Below, in pieces: positions 43,214 to 53,102 of a stretch of DNA of 64,000 nt. Position numbers and translations under genes: made by a program. Source of the stretch: an uncultured Chitinophagaceae bacterium (lineage in GTDB: Bacteria; Bacteroidota; Bacteroidia; Chitinophagales; Chitinophagaceae); contig CALMYJ010000031.1 in the NCBI GenBank assembly GCA_937873715.1, forward strand, positions 115,770 through 179,769, in the 5' to 3' direction. Positions within the stretch are counted from its first letter, which is position 1. The number at the start of each line of letters is the position of its first letter. The notes below the pieces were generated by a model. It searched no databases, was not told the origin of the DNA, and was given only the letters and a program-made list of their open reading frames with translations.

Positions 43214-43246
43214 GTCCTGATTTTTTATAAACCTTCAACAACCGAT

Positions 43247-43918
43247 ATGAAATTTGGTGTGATAATTTTTCCCGGCAGTAATTGCGACAGGGATATGATA
43301 GAAGCCCTGCAACAGGATATGCACCAGGAAGTAATACCCCTGTGGCACAAGGATAAAGATATTTCGATGTTTACAACCGATGATTGTATTGTGCTGCCCG
43401 GCGGCTTTAGCTTTGGCGATTACCTGCGCTGCGGCGCCATTGCCAAATTCAGCCCGATGATGCAAAGCGTTATCGGCTTTGCCAATAAGGGTGGTAAAGT
43501 ATTAGGAGTGTGCAACGGCTTCCAGATATTGTGCGAAAGCGGCCTGCTGCCCGGGGTGCTCCTGCGCAACGAAAAGCAACAATTTATTTGTAGAAATGTA
43601 TTTATTAAAGAAACTGCTTCGGGTACAGAAGGGGCATTAAAAATACCCATTGCCCATGGCGAAGGCCGTTTTTTTGCCGATGATAAAACTTTGGAAGCAC
43701 TGGAAATGCACCGGCAGATTATATACCGCTATTGCGATGATAAAGGGCATATTACACCGGCGGCTAACCCTAATGGCGCTATTCACAATATAGCCGGCAT
43801 CTGCAACAGGGAGCGTAATGTATTTGGTATGATGCCGCATCCTGAAAGGGCATGCAGCCCGGCATTGGGCAATGAGGATGGCAAAAAAATATTTGCCCAC
43901 CTGTTTCAGCTTAACTAA
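43247..43918 (+). CDS. purQ: Phosphoribosylformylglycinamidine synthase subunit PurQ
   Basis: 223 residues from the ATG at 43247, chosen over a 12-codon longer frame because PurQ starts 'MKFGVIIFPGSNCDRD' and the promoter element lies between. It is the glutaminase subunit that supplies ammonia for FGAR to FGAM conversion in purine synthesis. The class I triad is visible: Cys89 in 'GVCNGFQIL', and His and Glu in 'MMPHPERA'. A separate PurQ implies small PurL and PurS elsewhere. Confidence 0.96.
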   Translation: MKFGVIIFPGSNCDRDMIEALQQDMHQEVIPLWHKDKDISMFTTDDCIVLPGGFSFGDYLRCGAIAKFSPMMQSVIGFANKGGKVLGVCNGFQILCESGLLPGVLLRNEKQQFICRNVFIKETASGTEGALKIPIAHGEGRFFADDKTLEALEMHRQIIYRYCDDKGHITPAANPNGAIHNIAGICNRERNVFGMMPHPERACSPALGNEDGKKIFAHLFQLN

Positions 43919-43999
43919 TGTTAAAAGCACCTGTAGTTGTAATTAAACCATTTGATTTACGTCTGTGTTTGTAGCTTTAATTAAACATAATAGTATCGG

Positions 44000-44455
44000 A
44001 TGAAGAAGTTTTTAACTACACTACTCGCTGTTGGTCTTTATTTTTTTACAACAGCACAAATTAATAACCCGGTAAAATGGGTGTTTACTGCCAAAAAAAT
44101 AGGGCCTAAAACCTACGAACTGCATATTACCGCCACGCTGGATGCCAAATGGCATATTTATGCACAGGATGCCGGCGAAGGGCCGGAGCCCACCACAGTG
44201 AGCTTTTCAAAAAATCCACTTGTACTGCTGGATGGTAAAGTGAAGGAACTGGGCAAGCTCGAAAAATCGTTTGACCCAAACTTTAATTCGGTACTGAAAT
44301 ATTATGCCGACAATGTAGATTTTGTACAGGTCATAAAACTTAAATCGGAAGTGCCTACCGTTGTAAAAGGCAGTATTACTTACATGGTATGCAACGACAG
44401 GCAGTGCCTGCCGCCCAAAGAAGTACCCTTTACCATAAAAGTAGGCGGCAAATAA
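44000..44455 (+). CDS. Periplasmic DsbD N-terminal-domain-like protein
   Basis: 151 residues with a signal peptide ending at 'TTAQI'. The rest is an immunoglobulin-like DsbD-alpha domain: 'WHIYAQDAGEGPEPTTVSF' and the redox pair C-x4-C in 'VCNDRQCLPP'. In DsbD this domain passes electrons to periplasmic substrates. It is a stand-alone copy placed directly before full-length dsbD; a terminator hairpin separates them. Confidence 0.88.
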   Translation: MKKFLTTLLAVGLYFFTTAQINNPVKWVFTAKKIGPKTYELHITATLDAKWHIYAQDAGEGPEPTTVSFSKNPLVLLDGKVKELGKLEKSFDPNFNSVLKYYADNVDFVQVIKLKSEVPTVVKGSITYMVCNDRQCLPPKEVPFTIKVGGK

Positions 44456-44466
44456 AAATCATTCTT

Positions 44467-44492
44467 CCCAACAATACATGTTGGGATTTTTT
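44467..44492 (+). terminator. Intrinsic terminator between the DsbD-alpha gene and dsbD
   Basis: CCCAACA/TGTTGGG stem of 7 bp, 5-nt loop, then six Ts after one A. It ends 15 bases before the dsbD start codon. Confidence 0.8.
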
Positions 44493-44507
44493 CTAAACAG
44501 GTATTGC

Positions 44508-46478
44508 ATGAAGTTAATACAGTGGCTTTTGATAGTTGTGCTATGCTTTGCGGCCATAATGCCTTTAGCAGCACAGGATACGGTGTATGTACACTGGAAG
44601 GCCGAAAGCAAAAAAAAAGCCAGTACAGGAGAATATACGGTTTACCTCAAAGGTATCATCACAAAGGGCTGGCATGTATATGCAAGAGGTAATGCAGCGG
44701 AAGGGCTGGATGGATTAACCGTATCCGCTGAAAATACCACAGCCGTAATGGAAGGTGCTGTAAGTATTACCGGCAACGAAAAAACAATTAATGATAAAAT
44801 TTTTGACGGTGCGGCGCAGCAGGTGATAACGGACAGCATTGCGGTGCAGTTTACCCTCCGGTTTAGCGAAACAGTACCGCAAACAGCCAAACTGCAACTA
44901 AGTTATAACACAGCCAGCGATGCTTTTATCCCCGAAGAGCAGGTGGTAACAGTACCATTTGAGGATGGTGTGGCCCTGGCAACAGCATTCCGCATGTTGA
45001 TACCTTCCATCAACCTGAAAGCACCCGTAAACGATTGTGGCGGGAGCGGCCTTGCCGAAACGCAGACAGGGTCATCGGGTTTGTTCACTATTTTTTTCCT
45101 GGGTTTTTTGGGCGGATTGGTTGCGCTGCTTACGCCCTGTGTATTTCCAATGGTGCCTTTAACCGTTTCGTTTTTTACCAAAAAAGCTACCAGCCGCAAC
45201 AAGGGTATCAGCAATGCATTGTTGTATGGGGCATTCATTTTTTTAATTTATGTAGTGCTTAGTTTACCGTTTCATTTTTTGGATACGGTAAACCCCGAGA
45301 TACTCAACAATATCTCTACCAACGTATATCTTAATGTGGCCTTCTTCGCCATCTTTATCTTTTTTGCTTTTTCGTTTTTTGGCTATTACGAAATAACGCT
45401 GCCGGGCAGTATATCCAGTACCGCCGACAGCAAAGCCGGGGTGGGTAATATTGCCGGTATATTTTTTATGGCACTAACGCTGGCGATTGTGTCTTTTTCC
45501 TGCACCGGTCCCATACTGGGTTCGTTGCTGGCTGGCTCCTTAAGTGGCGATGGTGGTGCGATGCAGTTAACAGCAGGTATGGCAGGCTTTGGCCTGGCGC
45601 TGGCCCTGCCTTTTGCCTTGTTTGCCTTATTCCCCAATTGGCTCAATGCCTTACCCAAATCGGGCGGCTGGCTCAATACGGTAAAAGTGGTGCTGGGCTT
45701 TGCCGAGCTGGCGCTGGCATTTAAATTTTTATCTAATGCTGATTTGGTACAGCACTGGGGCCTGCTTAAAAGAGAAATTTTTATCGCCATCTGGATAATT
45801 ATCGGGGCACTTACTACTTTGTACCTGCTGGGAAAAATTAAATTTCCGCATGACGGCCCGGTACAAAAATTGAGTTTTTCAAGAAAAATAACGGCTGCCC
45901 TGTTTGGTTTGTTTACCCTGTACCTGCTGCCCGGGGTAACCAATACGCCCTGGGCCAATCTTTCATTAATAAGTGGTTTTCCGCCACCGCTGTATTACAG
46001 CATTTATCAAAAAAGCAGCGATTGTATACTGGGCCTCAACTGTACAAGAGATTATGAAGAAGGATTGAAAATGGCGAAGGCCCAAAATAAACCCATGCTG
46101 CTCGATTTTACCGGCTATGCCTGTGTAAACTGCCGCCGTATGGAGGAGAATGTATGGGTGCAGCCCGAAGTGTACCAACTGATGAAAGAAAAATTTATCG
46201 TGGTATCGCTGTACGTGGATGATAAAGCCAAGCTACCGGCAGAAAAAAGATTTACATACACCACAAAATCGGGCCTCGAAAAAAACATAGTAACGGTGGG
46301 GGATATGTGGGCAACATTTGAAACCGAAAATTTTGAAAATAATGCCCAGCCCCTGTATGCCATTATCAGCAACAATGAAGTGCTGCTCAACCGGCCGGTA
46401 GGGTATATGCCCGATGCCAAAGCCTACCTGCAATGGCTGGAGTGTGGATTGCAGGCGCTGCAAAAAATTACACCATAA
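44508..46478 (+). CDS. dsbD: Thiol:disulfide interchange protein DsbD
   Basis: 656 residues from the ATG at 44508, which opens a signal peptide; an ATG at 44478 falls within the terminator hairpin. N-terminal alpha domain (about 25-165), then eight membrane segments with the redox Cys residues in 'LLTPCVFPMVPLTVSFFTKKA' and 'VSFSCTGPILGSLLAG', then a C-terminal thioredoxin domain with C-x2-C in 'DFTGYACVNCRRMEE'. DsbD carries reducing power from cytoplasmic thioredoxin to the periplasm for disulfide isomerisation and cytochrome c maturation. The N-terminal domain lacks the obvious Cys pair seen in the stand-alone gene upstream, so that protein may supply it. Confidence 0.92.
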   Translation: MKLIQWLLIVVLCFAAIMPLAAQDTVYVHWKAESKKKASTGEYTVYLKGIITKGWHVYARGNAAEGLDGLTVSAENTTAVMEGAVSITGNEKTINDKIFDGAAQQVITDSIAVQFTLRFSETVPQTAKLQLSYNTASDAFIPEEQVVTVPFEDGVALATAFRMLIPSINLKAPVNDCGGSGLAETQTGSSGLFTIFFLGFLGGLVALLTPCVFPMVPLTVSFFTKKATSRNKGISNALLYGAFIFLIYVVLSLPFHFLDTVNPEILNNISTNVYLNVAFFAIFIFFAFSFFGYYEITLPGSISSTADSKAGVGNIAGIFFMALTLAIVSFSCTGPILGSLLAGSLSGDGGAMQLTAGMAGFGLALALPFALFALFPNWLNALPKSGGWLNTVKVVLGFAELALAFKFLSNADLVQHWGLLKREIFIAIWIIIGALTTLYLLGKIKFPHDGPVQKLSFSRKITAALFGLFTLYLLPGVTNTPWANLSLISGFPPPLYYSIYQKSSDCILGLNCTRDYEEGLKMAKAQNKPMLLDFTGYACVNCRRMEENVWVQPEVYQLMKEKFIVVSLYVDDKAKLPAEKRFTYTTKSGLEKNIVTVGDMWATFETENFENNAQPLYAIISNNEVLLNRPVGYMPDAKAYLQWLECGLQALQKITP

Positions 46479-46504
46479 TCAAATTGGCAAAACATAAAAA
46501 CAAA

Positions 46505-46535
46505 GCCCCCTGCAAAGAGGGGGTTTGTTTTGTTT
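46505..46535. terminator. Bidirectional terminator between dsbD and the convergent sigma factor gene
   Basis: CCCCCT/AGGGGG 6-bp stem with a 6-nt loop. T-rich sequence follows on the plus strand and, as As on plus, on the minus strand. Confidence 0.75.
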
Positions 46536-46583
46536 GGGAGTTACAAAAACCTGTTTGGTATCTTCAAGTAAAATTTAATCTCG

Positions 46584-47165
46584 TTATAAGGCGATTTGTT
46601 TTTCAGTCATCATTTTACGCAGGTTAATAAGGCCATAACGCATACGGCCCAGTGCGGTGTTGATGCTGCATTTGGTTAATTCGGCAATTTCTTTAAAGCT
46701 AAGGTCGGCGTAGTGGCGCAGGATAATTACTTCACGCTGGTCTTCGGGCAGCATGTCGAGCATTTTACGTACCCTGTCGTGGCTCTGGCCCTGCATCATG
46801 CGTTGTTCTGCATTAGGTTCAGAGAAGTTGAGCACTTCAAAAATGTCCCTGTCATCGCTGGTTTTAATACTTGGGCTGCGTTTTACTTTCCTGAAGTGGT
46901 CCACACACATATTGTGTGCAATACGCAGCGCCCAGGGTAAAAATTTACCTTCATCCGTGTAGCGGCCGCCTTTAAGCGTATCGATGATACGGATAAACAC
47001 ATCCTGGAAAAGGTCTTCTGCCAGGTACTTGTCTTTTACCAGCAGGTAAATAGACGTGTAAATCTTGTCTTTGTAGCGGTTAACTAATGTAGAGAGGGCT
47101 TCAGTGTTTCCATCAACATACTGGTGTACAAGTTGCTGGTCGGTGAGGTTGGTCAGGCATTTCAT
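46584..47165 (-). CDS. ECF-type RNA polymerase sigma factor
   Basis: 193 residues from the ATG at 47165; a longer frame exists but its extra residues do not resemble a sigma start. Region 2 includes 'KYLAEDLFQDVFIRII' and 'FLPWALRIAHNMCVDHFRK'; region 4 is 'LPEDQREVIILRHYADLSFKEIAELTKCSINTALGRMRYGLINLRK'. No anti-sigma or TonB-system gene is adjacent, so control is probably at expression level or by a distant partner. Regulon unknown. Confidence 0.92.
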   Translation of the reverse strand: MKCLTNLTDQQLVHQYVDGNTEALSTLVNRYKDKIYTSIYLLVKDKYLAEDLFQDVFIRIIDTLKGGRYTDEGKFLPWALRIAHNMCVDHFRKVKRSPSIKTSDDRDIFEVLNFSEPNAEQRMMQGQSHDRVRKMLDMLPEDQREVIILRHYADLSFKEIAELTKCSINTALGRMRYGLINLRKMMTEKQIAL

Positions 47166-47478
47166 GATTTCTACGGTTTTTTGGTTTATGATAGATTTGG
47201 ATAAACCAATAAACAAAAAATGTGGAATTTTTTTAAGCGTAGAAGTCTAACTGATAGGCATTCCGGCTTTTCACTTTTTTGGATATTGGTGATGTGAAAA
47301 TAGGATTCTTAAAAAGCCGACCAAATTTTTTTAACCTTTTTTTTCTAAATCGAGTATTAGAACGTACAATAAAAGTAAATCCCCGAAATGAGATACGCAA
47401 TTTTACGTATTCTTTTTAGTAATTCTTTCACACCTGAACATATCCCGGGGCCAACGGTTATTTTTGTACAATTGAAAT
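47166..47478. other. 313-base divergent intergenic region between sigma factor and uvrA
   Basis: AT-rich spacer with no credible gene or strong hairpin. The only recognised element is the uvrA -7 site near its right end. Nothing else is supported. Confidence 0.6.
47459..47466 (+). promoter_or_regulatory. -7 promoter element of uvrA
   Basis: TATTTTTG matches TAnnTTTG exactly and ends 12 bases before the uvrA ATG. No clear -33 element. Confidence 0.5.
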
Positions 47479-50295
47479 ATGCCACAATCTACAACCTCCA
47501 ATTTGCCTGCATCAATAAAGGCATCTGTCCCCAATGAGGGTATTATAATTAAAGGTGCCAGGGTACATAATCTTAAAGATGTGTCTGTAACGATACCACG
47601 TAACAAGCTGGTAGTGGTTACCGGTGTGTCCGGCTCGGGCAAATCGTCGCTTACTATTGATACCTTATTTGCCGAGGGCCAGCGGCGCTATGCCGAAAGC
47701 CTGAGCGCTTATGCCCGCCAGTTTATGCAGCGTATGAATAAGCCCGATGTGGATTATATTAAAGGGCTGTGCCCCGCCATTGCCATCGAACAAAAAGTGG
47801 TTACCCGTACGCCCCGAAGCACGGTAGGCAGTATGACGGAGATTTACGATTACCTGCGTTTGTTATTTGCCAGGGTGGGCAAAACCATTTCGCCGGTAAG
47901 CGGCCGTGAGGTAAAAAAAGATGATGTGGCGGATGTACTAAAAGCCATTGAGGCTTTACCGGAAGGCACCAAAGTATTACTCCTTGTTCCTTTTAAACAA
48001 CATGCCAGGCGTTCGGCAAAAGAAGAGCTGGAAATATTGCTGCAAAAAGGTTTTTCAAGAATGGCTGTTGCCGTTGATGGAGCCGGATTGCAGCCGCAAC
48101 GTATTGAGGATTTGCTGGAAGCAAAAACCATCAAACTACCCAAAACAAGCTATGTACTCATTGACAGGCTGCTGGTTAAAGCCTTTGATGAAGATGACCG
48201 GCACCGCATGAATGATTCTATTGGCACCGCTTTTTACGAAGGTGAAGGCGAAATGCTGTTAGAGATAGATGGCGAACGCATGTTGCACTTCAGCAATAAG
48301 TTTGAACTGGATGGCCTGCAGTTTGAAGAACCGGTGCCTAATTTATTTTCCTTTAATAATCCCTTTGGGGCCTGCCCCACTTGTGAGGGTTTTTCGCAAA
48401 TATTAGGTGTTGATGCCGACCTGGTAATACCCGACAAACGGTTAAGTGTGTACGAAGGTGCAGTTGCCCCCTGGAAGGGTGAAAAGCTCGGCTGGTGGCG
48501 GGAGCAGTTTGTACGTGGCGCCAAGCTGATTGATTTTCCCATACACAAGCCGGTGATGGACTTAACGGATGAGCAGTTGAAACAGCTTTGGGAAGGAGAG
48601 CGGCATGTACAGGGTATCAGCGATTTTTTTAAAGAGGTAGAGCAAAATTTATACAAGGTACAATACCGGGTGCTGCTGAGCCGCTATCGTGGCCGCACCA
48701 CCTGTACTACCTGCAACGGCTATCGCCTGCGCAAAGAGGCTTTGTATGTAAAAGTTGGGGGAAAGCATATTGGCGAATTATGTGCCATGCCGGTAAAAGA
48801 TTTGCAACAATGGTTTGCACAACTGCAGTTAAGCGAATACGATCAAAAAGTGGCTAAAAGAGTTTTGACCGAACTGCAGCATCGCATCAAAACCCTGCTG
48901 GATGTGGGTTTGGGTTATCTTACCCTCAACCGGCTGGCCAACTCCCTTAGTGGTGGCGAAAGCCAGCGCATACAGCTTACCCGAAGCCTGGGCAGCAACC
49001 TTACCAATTCGTTGTACATACTGGATGAGCCATCCATTGGCCTGCACAGCAGGGATACAGAAAGGCTGATACGGGTTTTAAAAGAACTAAGGGATTTGGG
49101 CAATACCGTGGTGGTAGTGGAGCATGATGAAATGATGATGAGGGAAGCCGATTATATTATTGATATGGGCCCGCTGGCCAGTCACCTGGGCGGCGAAGTG
49201 GTGGCGGCAGGAAATTACGAACAAATCATCCATAACCCGGCCAGCCTTACCGGCAAATACCTTAAAGGCGAACTGAAAATTGAGCCACCAAAGCTTGTAC
49301 GCCGGTGGACAAAATCTGTTGTTGTGGAAGGTGCCAGGCAGCACAATCTTAAAGATATTACAGTGGAGTTTCCGCTTAATGTAATGTGTGTGGTGAGTGG
49401 TGTAAGTGGTAGTGGTAAAACAACTTTGGTAAAACAAATCCTGTACCCTGCCTTACAAAAATTAAAAGGTGAGGGTGCAGATAAAGCCGGCCTGCACAAA
49501 GCGATTACAGGAAGTACAGATGCATTTACACAGGTAGAACTGGTGGATCAAAATCCTATTGGCAAATCATCCAGGAGCAACCCGGTTACCTATATTAAGG
49601 CTTATGATGAAATACGGGAGTTATTCAGCAGCCAGCCTTTAAGCAAAATAAGGGGCTTTCAGCCAAAGCATTTTTCTTTTAATGTAGATGCCGGCCGATG
49701 CGATGCCTGCAATGGTGAGGGGGAACAAATCGTGGAAATGCAGTTTTTGGCCGATGTGCATTTAACCTGCGAAGTATGCGGGGGCAAAAAGTTTAAAGAA
49801 GAAGTACTGGAAGTAACGTATAAGGATAAAAATATTTTTGAAGTACTGGAAATGAGTGTGGATGAGGCGATAGATTTTTTCAGCAGCGAACCTGCTGTGG
49901 CCAAAAAAATACAGCCACTCAGCGATGTGGGTTTGGGGTATGTAAAACTGGGCCAGTCCAGCAGTACCCTCTCGGGCGGAGAGGCGCAACGGGTAAAGCT
50001 GGCCTCTTTTTTGGGTAGGGGCCGCAGCCAGGAAAATATCATGTTTATTTTTGATGAACCCACTACCGGCCTGCATTTTCATGATATTAAAAAACTGTTG
50101 GCTTCATTTAATGCTTTAATTGAGCAGGGGCACAGCATTATTGTGATAGAACATAATACTGATGTAATTAATAGTGCCGACTGGGTGATAGATCTTGGCC
50201 CAGAAGCTGGTGATGGCGGTGGCAACTTAGTGTTTGCCGGTAAACCGGCTGATTTAAAAAAGTGCAAACAAAGTTTTTCCGGTAGGTTCCTGTAG
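47479..50295 (+). CDS. uvrA: Excinuclease ABC subunit UvrA
   Basis: 938 residues, standard length. Two ABC ATPase modules: Walker A '[16 protein letters not shown]' near residue 50 and '[15 protein letters not shown]' near residue 640; ABC signatures '[11 protein letters not shown]' and '[11 protein letters not shown]'; zinc-binding Cys sets in '[14 protein letters not shown]', '[15 protein letters not shown]' and 'CEVCGGKKF'. UvrA with UvrB recognises bulky DNA lesions in nucleotide excision repair. Its 3' end overlaps the convergent acyltransferase gene by 42 bases. Confidence 0.98.
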   Translation: MPQSTTSNLPASIKASVPNEGIIIKGARVHNLKDVSVTIPRNKLVVVTGVSGSGKSSLTIDTLFAEGQRRYAESLSAYARQFMQRMNKPDVDYIKGLCPAIAIEQKVVTRTPRSTVGSMTEIYDYLRLLFARVGKTISPVSGREVKKDDVADVLKAIEALPEGTKVLLLVPFKQHARRSAKEELEILLQKGFSRMAVAVDGAGLQPQRIEDLLEAKTIKLPKTSYVLIDRLLVKAFDEDDRHRMNDSIGTAFYEGEGEMLLEIDGERMLHFSNKFELDGLQFEEPVPNLFSFNNPFGACPTCEGFSQILGVDADLVIPDKRLSVYEGAVAPWKGEKLGWWREQFVRGAKLIDFPIHKPVMDLTDEQLKQLWEGERHVQGISDFFKEVEQNLYKVQYRVLLSRYRGRTTCTTCNGYRLRKEALYVKVGGKHIGELCAMPVKDLQQWFAQLQLSEYDQKVAKRVLTELQHRIKTLLDVGLGYLTLNRLANSLSGGESQRIQLTRSLGSNLTNSLYILDEPSIGLHSRDTERLIRVLKELRDLGNTVVVVEHDEMMMREADYIIDMGPLASHLGGEVVAAGNYEQIIHNPASLTGKYLKGELKIEPPKLVRRWTKSVVVEGARQHNLKDITVEFPLNVMCVVSGVSGSGKTTLVKQILYPALQKLKGEGADKAGLHKAITGSTDAFTQVELVDQNPIGKSSRSNPVTYIKAYDEIRELFSSQPLSKIRGFQPKHFSFNVDAGRCDACNGEGEQIVEMQFLADVHLTCEVCGGKKFKEEVLEVTYKDKNIFEVLEMSVDEAIDFFSSEPAVAKKIQPLSDVGLGYVKLGQSSSTLSGGEAQRVKLASFLGRGRSQENIMFIFDEPTTGLHFHDIKKLLASFNALIEQGHSIIVIEHNTDVINSADWVIDLGPEAGDGGGNLVFAGKPADLKKCKQSFSGRFL

Positions 50296-51441
50296 TGGCT
50301 TATGTTTTTTTGTACTGGTTTGTTTCATGCCAAATAAGAACCGGGTGATGCGGTAAGGCCGGATTAAAAAAACGTAAAAGCCCACACTTAATACAAATGA
50401 TATTACGGTTGTAAAAAGATATTTGCTGATAATGGTTTCTTCAACCTGGATTACATAAAATGTGGTGATCACTATAAAAGTTTGATGCAGGATGTAAAAG
50501 GGATAAATTCCTTCGTTGGTAAACGCCAGTATTTTTTTATTAAGGTTCAGGTATTTTTTTGCATAACCCAGTAAGGCTAATATAATACTCCAGGCACTTA
50601 TAATCCGGAGGCCGATATACATAAAGTTCCCGGCATTAAAGCCCCATTCAGGCTCTTTATCGTTCCAGCGCAAATAATTAATGAGTATAAAACCAAAAAA
50701 AGCAATAGCCAGGTGTCTGCGCCTGTTGGATTCAATCGTTTTCCAAAAGCCGGCATGCACGCCAATAAAATAGCCAAAGATGAAAAATAAAAAGTAACGG
50801 GTAAATGTAGCCCAGTCATCTACCAGGGCATGTGTTTCGCTGGGGAACCAGATGTATAAAAACGAAGCGATAAAAAGTAAAACGGCAAACCACAACATTC
50901 CAAATTTTTCGCAGAAGCGGGCAACTGTATCAGTTAGTTTTTTGCCCTTGCCTGATTTTAAAAATACAAATAGCGGAATACCGATGATGGCGTATAAAAA
51001 AAGATAGGCAATAAACCAGAGGTGGTGCCAGCTCATATTACCTGCAGGATATGGGCCTGTTGTGAATATGCTGGGATAAAACTCCAGGATAGAGTTGTAC
51101 GCAGCGCCTTTATAAATACGTTCAAAAAATATTTGTGGCGGTACCACTACCAGCATCCCAAAAATTAAGGGAATAAACAGGCGTTTGGTACGTTGCCAGA
51201 TATACTGGCCTGTTGCGGCATGTTGTAACACAAACCAGGTGCCGGCTCCTGAAATAAAAAATAAAAGGGGCATACGCCAGCGGGATAAAAAGTAATTGAA
51301 TTCCAGCAGCAGGTTACTGGTTTCCTTGTTTTTCAAATGCCAGTCCCACTCCGCCACAAAAGGCATGGCGCAGTGAAACAGGTGCAACAGCAGTATGGCA
51401 ATTATCCTCAGCCAGTCCAGGTCGTAGCGTCTTTCTTGCAT
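50254..51441 (-). CDS. Acyltransferase 3 family membrane protein
   Basis: 395 residues, about ten membrane segments. Starts 'MQERRYDLDWLRIIAILLLHLFHCAMPF', matching the acyltransferase 3 opening with the conserved Asp, Arg and His; 'RMPLLFFISGAGTWF' follows. Members O-acylate sugars, peptidoglycan, lipopolysaccharide or small molecules. The acceptor is unknown. Its C-terminal 14 codons lie within the end of uvrA on the other strand. Confidence 0.88.
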   Translation of the reverse strand: MQERRYDLDWLRIIAILLLHLFHCAMPFVAEWDWHLKNKETSNLLLEFNYFLSRWRMPLLFFISGAGTWFVLQHAATGQYIWQRTKRLFIPLIFGMLVVVPPQIFFERIYKGAAYNSILEFYPSIFTTGPYPAGNMSWHHLWFIAYLFLYAIIGIPLFVFLKSGKGKKLTDTVARFCEKFGMLWFAVLLFIASFLYIWFPSETHALVDDWATFTRYFLFFIFGYFIGVHAGFWKTIESNRRRHLAIAFFGFILINYLRWNDKEPEWGFNAGNFMYIGLRIISAWSIILALLGYAKKYLNLNKKILAFTNEGIYPFYILHQTFIVITTFYVIQVEETIISKYLFTTVISFVLSVGFYVFLIRPYRITRFLFGMKQTSTKKHKPLQEPTGKTLFALF

Positions 51442-51480
51442 GTTTGTATGTACGTATAGCAGGTAAGTTTTTTACTGTGT

Positions 51481-52332
51481 TTATGAATTTTCGTTTTCCG
51501 GTTGTGTAACAGGTATCGAATGGTCGAACGGTAATTTCATTTGAAAAGCGATGTTTTCATCCAGTGTATCATCCAGTGTATCGATGCCGTATCTTATTTT
51601 TTTGGTGTCGTCATATACTAGTGTGCCAAACAGCCGGTCCCATATTGAAAAGGAATTGGCAAAGTTCATATCCGTCCACGGCCTTTTATAGTGGTGGTGA
51701 AACTTATGCATATCCGGCGATACAAATACTAAACCTATTGTTTTATCCAGCCATTTGGGCAAACTGATATTGGCATGGTTAAAATAAGTAAACAGCGCCT
51801 GGAAGCTGCGGTGCATAAAATACAGGCCAACTGGTACGCCCATTACAATAATCCCAATGATGGTAAAAAATTCCCGGATAATCCATTCGCCGGGGTGGTG
51901 CCGGGTGCCGGTACTTACATCCACATGCGTATCACTATGGTGTACCACATGAAAGCGCCACAGCGGCTTTACTTTATGCATCAGGTAATGGGGTATGTAT
52001 TGGGCAAATAAATCCATCACAAAAAGGGTAAGCAGTATTTTTAACCAAACTGCCATGGGTACCCAGTTCATAATTCCGATACCCATTGCCGTTATCCGGG
52101 CAGATACAGCCACCGAAATGATTCCTAAAAGAATATTGATGATAAACGTAGTGCCCAGGAAAACAAGGTTTACCCCGGTGTGTCTTATTTTTTTATAGCG
52201 CTTATCAAATTGAAAAAGCGGTATTACAAATTCGAGCAGCCAGAAAAATACGAGTGGCAGCACTATCGTTAGTGCCCTTTGCGGCGTGCTGATATTATCC
52301 CAGAACTGAATAAACTTTTCCATATACTGCAT
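51481..52332 (-). CDS. Sterol desaturase / fatty acid hydroxylase family membrane protein
   Basis: 283 residues with three or four membrane segments and the His-box clusters of this di-iron superfamily: 'HYLMH', 'RFHVVHHSD', 'GTRHHPGEW' and 'PDMHKFHHHYKRPW'. These enzymes use O2 to hydroxylate or desaturate lipids, sterols or carotenoids. The substrate here is not known; acyl-chain hydroxylation of an envelope lipid is one option. 39 bases separate it from the acyltransferase start, so the two may be co-transcribed. Confidence 0.88.
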   Translation of the reverse strand: MQYMEKFIQFWDNISTPQRALTIVLPLVFFWLLEFVIPLFQFDKRYKKIRHTGVNLVFLGTTFIINILLGIISVAVSARITAMGIGIMNWVPMAVWLKILLTLFVMDLFAQYIPHYLMHKVKPLWRFHVVHHSDTHVDVSTGTRHHPGEWIIREFFTIIGIIVMGVPVGLYFMHRSFQALFTYFNHANISLPKWLDKTIGLVFVSPDMHKFHHHYKRPWTDMNFANSFSIWDRLFGTLVYDDTKKIRYGIDTLDDTLDENIAFQMKLPFDHSIPVTQPENENS

Positions 52333-52377
52333 TTGTGTCCAAAAGTTACGAAGTAAATCCGGATACTGATATTTGTT

Positions 52378-52968
52378 TTACAACATTCGGTACCGGCATT
52401 CAATACGATGATCAGTCCAGATATTTTCAGGGCTGATGTACGTATCCTTATAATCGATAATTACCCCGGCCCGGGCCATTATATCCCTTACCAGTTCGCT
52501 GCAGATATAACTTTTGTTTTTTTCTCTTTTACTAATGCGAAAGAGTATGCGAACCATTATCCTGAATATTTCATAGTTGTCGTACGGCCTGGTAAGTGCA
52601 TCAAGGCCAAAGCTGATTCCCTTTTTTAATTTTTCTGCTTCGGCTGCAGGGTTAAGCCGGGCAATTACAATTTGTCCTTTGTAACTGCGTTTTTTACCCT
52701 TATAATCTTTCAGGTAATTCGATAAAGGTATAAGCCTGATTCCAATTTGCGGCTCGGCTTCCAGCATGAGCACACGGCCCAGTTCTTCATCTTTATAAAT
52801 CACGGCCACATGGCTCCACACACTTTTGGTAAGTTTTTGTATGATGCCTGAAAACAAATAGCTGCCGCTGCAAAAAACAATATCGCCGGTTTTTAGATAG
52901 TCTCTTATTTTATGATAAGGTACTGTTGGCATTGCCTGTATCGCTTTTTTTGAGATGGGTTGTGCCAT
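52378..52968 (-). CDS. YiiX/NlpC-P60-type permuted papain-like hydrolase
   Basis: 196 residues. 'LKTGDIVFCSGSYLFSGIIQ', 'SVWSHVAVIYKDEELGRV' with the catalytic His, and 'KSYICSELVRDIM' with the nucleophile Cys fit the circularly permuted YiiX/YebB group of the NlpC/P60 superfamily. The group is proposed to hydrolyse amide or lipid-linked bonds. No signal peptide. It is transcribed away from a heptanucleotide repeat tract in its upstream region. Confidence 0.82.
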   Translation of the reverse strand: MAQPISKKAIQAMPTVPYHKIRDYLKTGDIVFCSGSYLFSGIIQKLTKSVWSHVAVIYKDEELGRVLMLEAEPQIGIRLIPLSNYLKDYKGKKRSYKGQIVIARLNPAAEAEKLKKGISFGLDALTRPYDNYEIFRIMVRILFRISKREKNKSYICSELVRDIMARAGVIIDYKDTYISPENIWTDHRIECRYRML

Positions 52969-52993
52969 GGTGCTGGTTGCTGGTTACTTGGTG

Positions 52994-53063
52994 CTGGATG
53001 CTGGATACTGGATACTGGATACTGGATACTGGATACTGGATACTGGATACTGGATACTGGTAT
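52994..53063. repeat. Heptanucleotide tandem repeat (CTGGATA, 8 perfect copies)
   Basis: Eight perfect CTGGATA units at 53001-53056, flanked by one degenerate unit on each side. The tract fills the 134-base divergent gap between the YiiX-like and BaiN-like genes. Confidence 0.95.
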
Positions 53064-53102
53064 ATCTTCCCTTATTTTCGTGTGTACTAAGTTAAGCTAT
53101 TG

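Noticed and set aside
52994..53063. CRISPR or iteron-type origin
   Set aside because: A simple 7-base tandem tract with no spacers, no DnaA-box pattern and no replication gene nearby.
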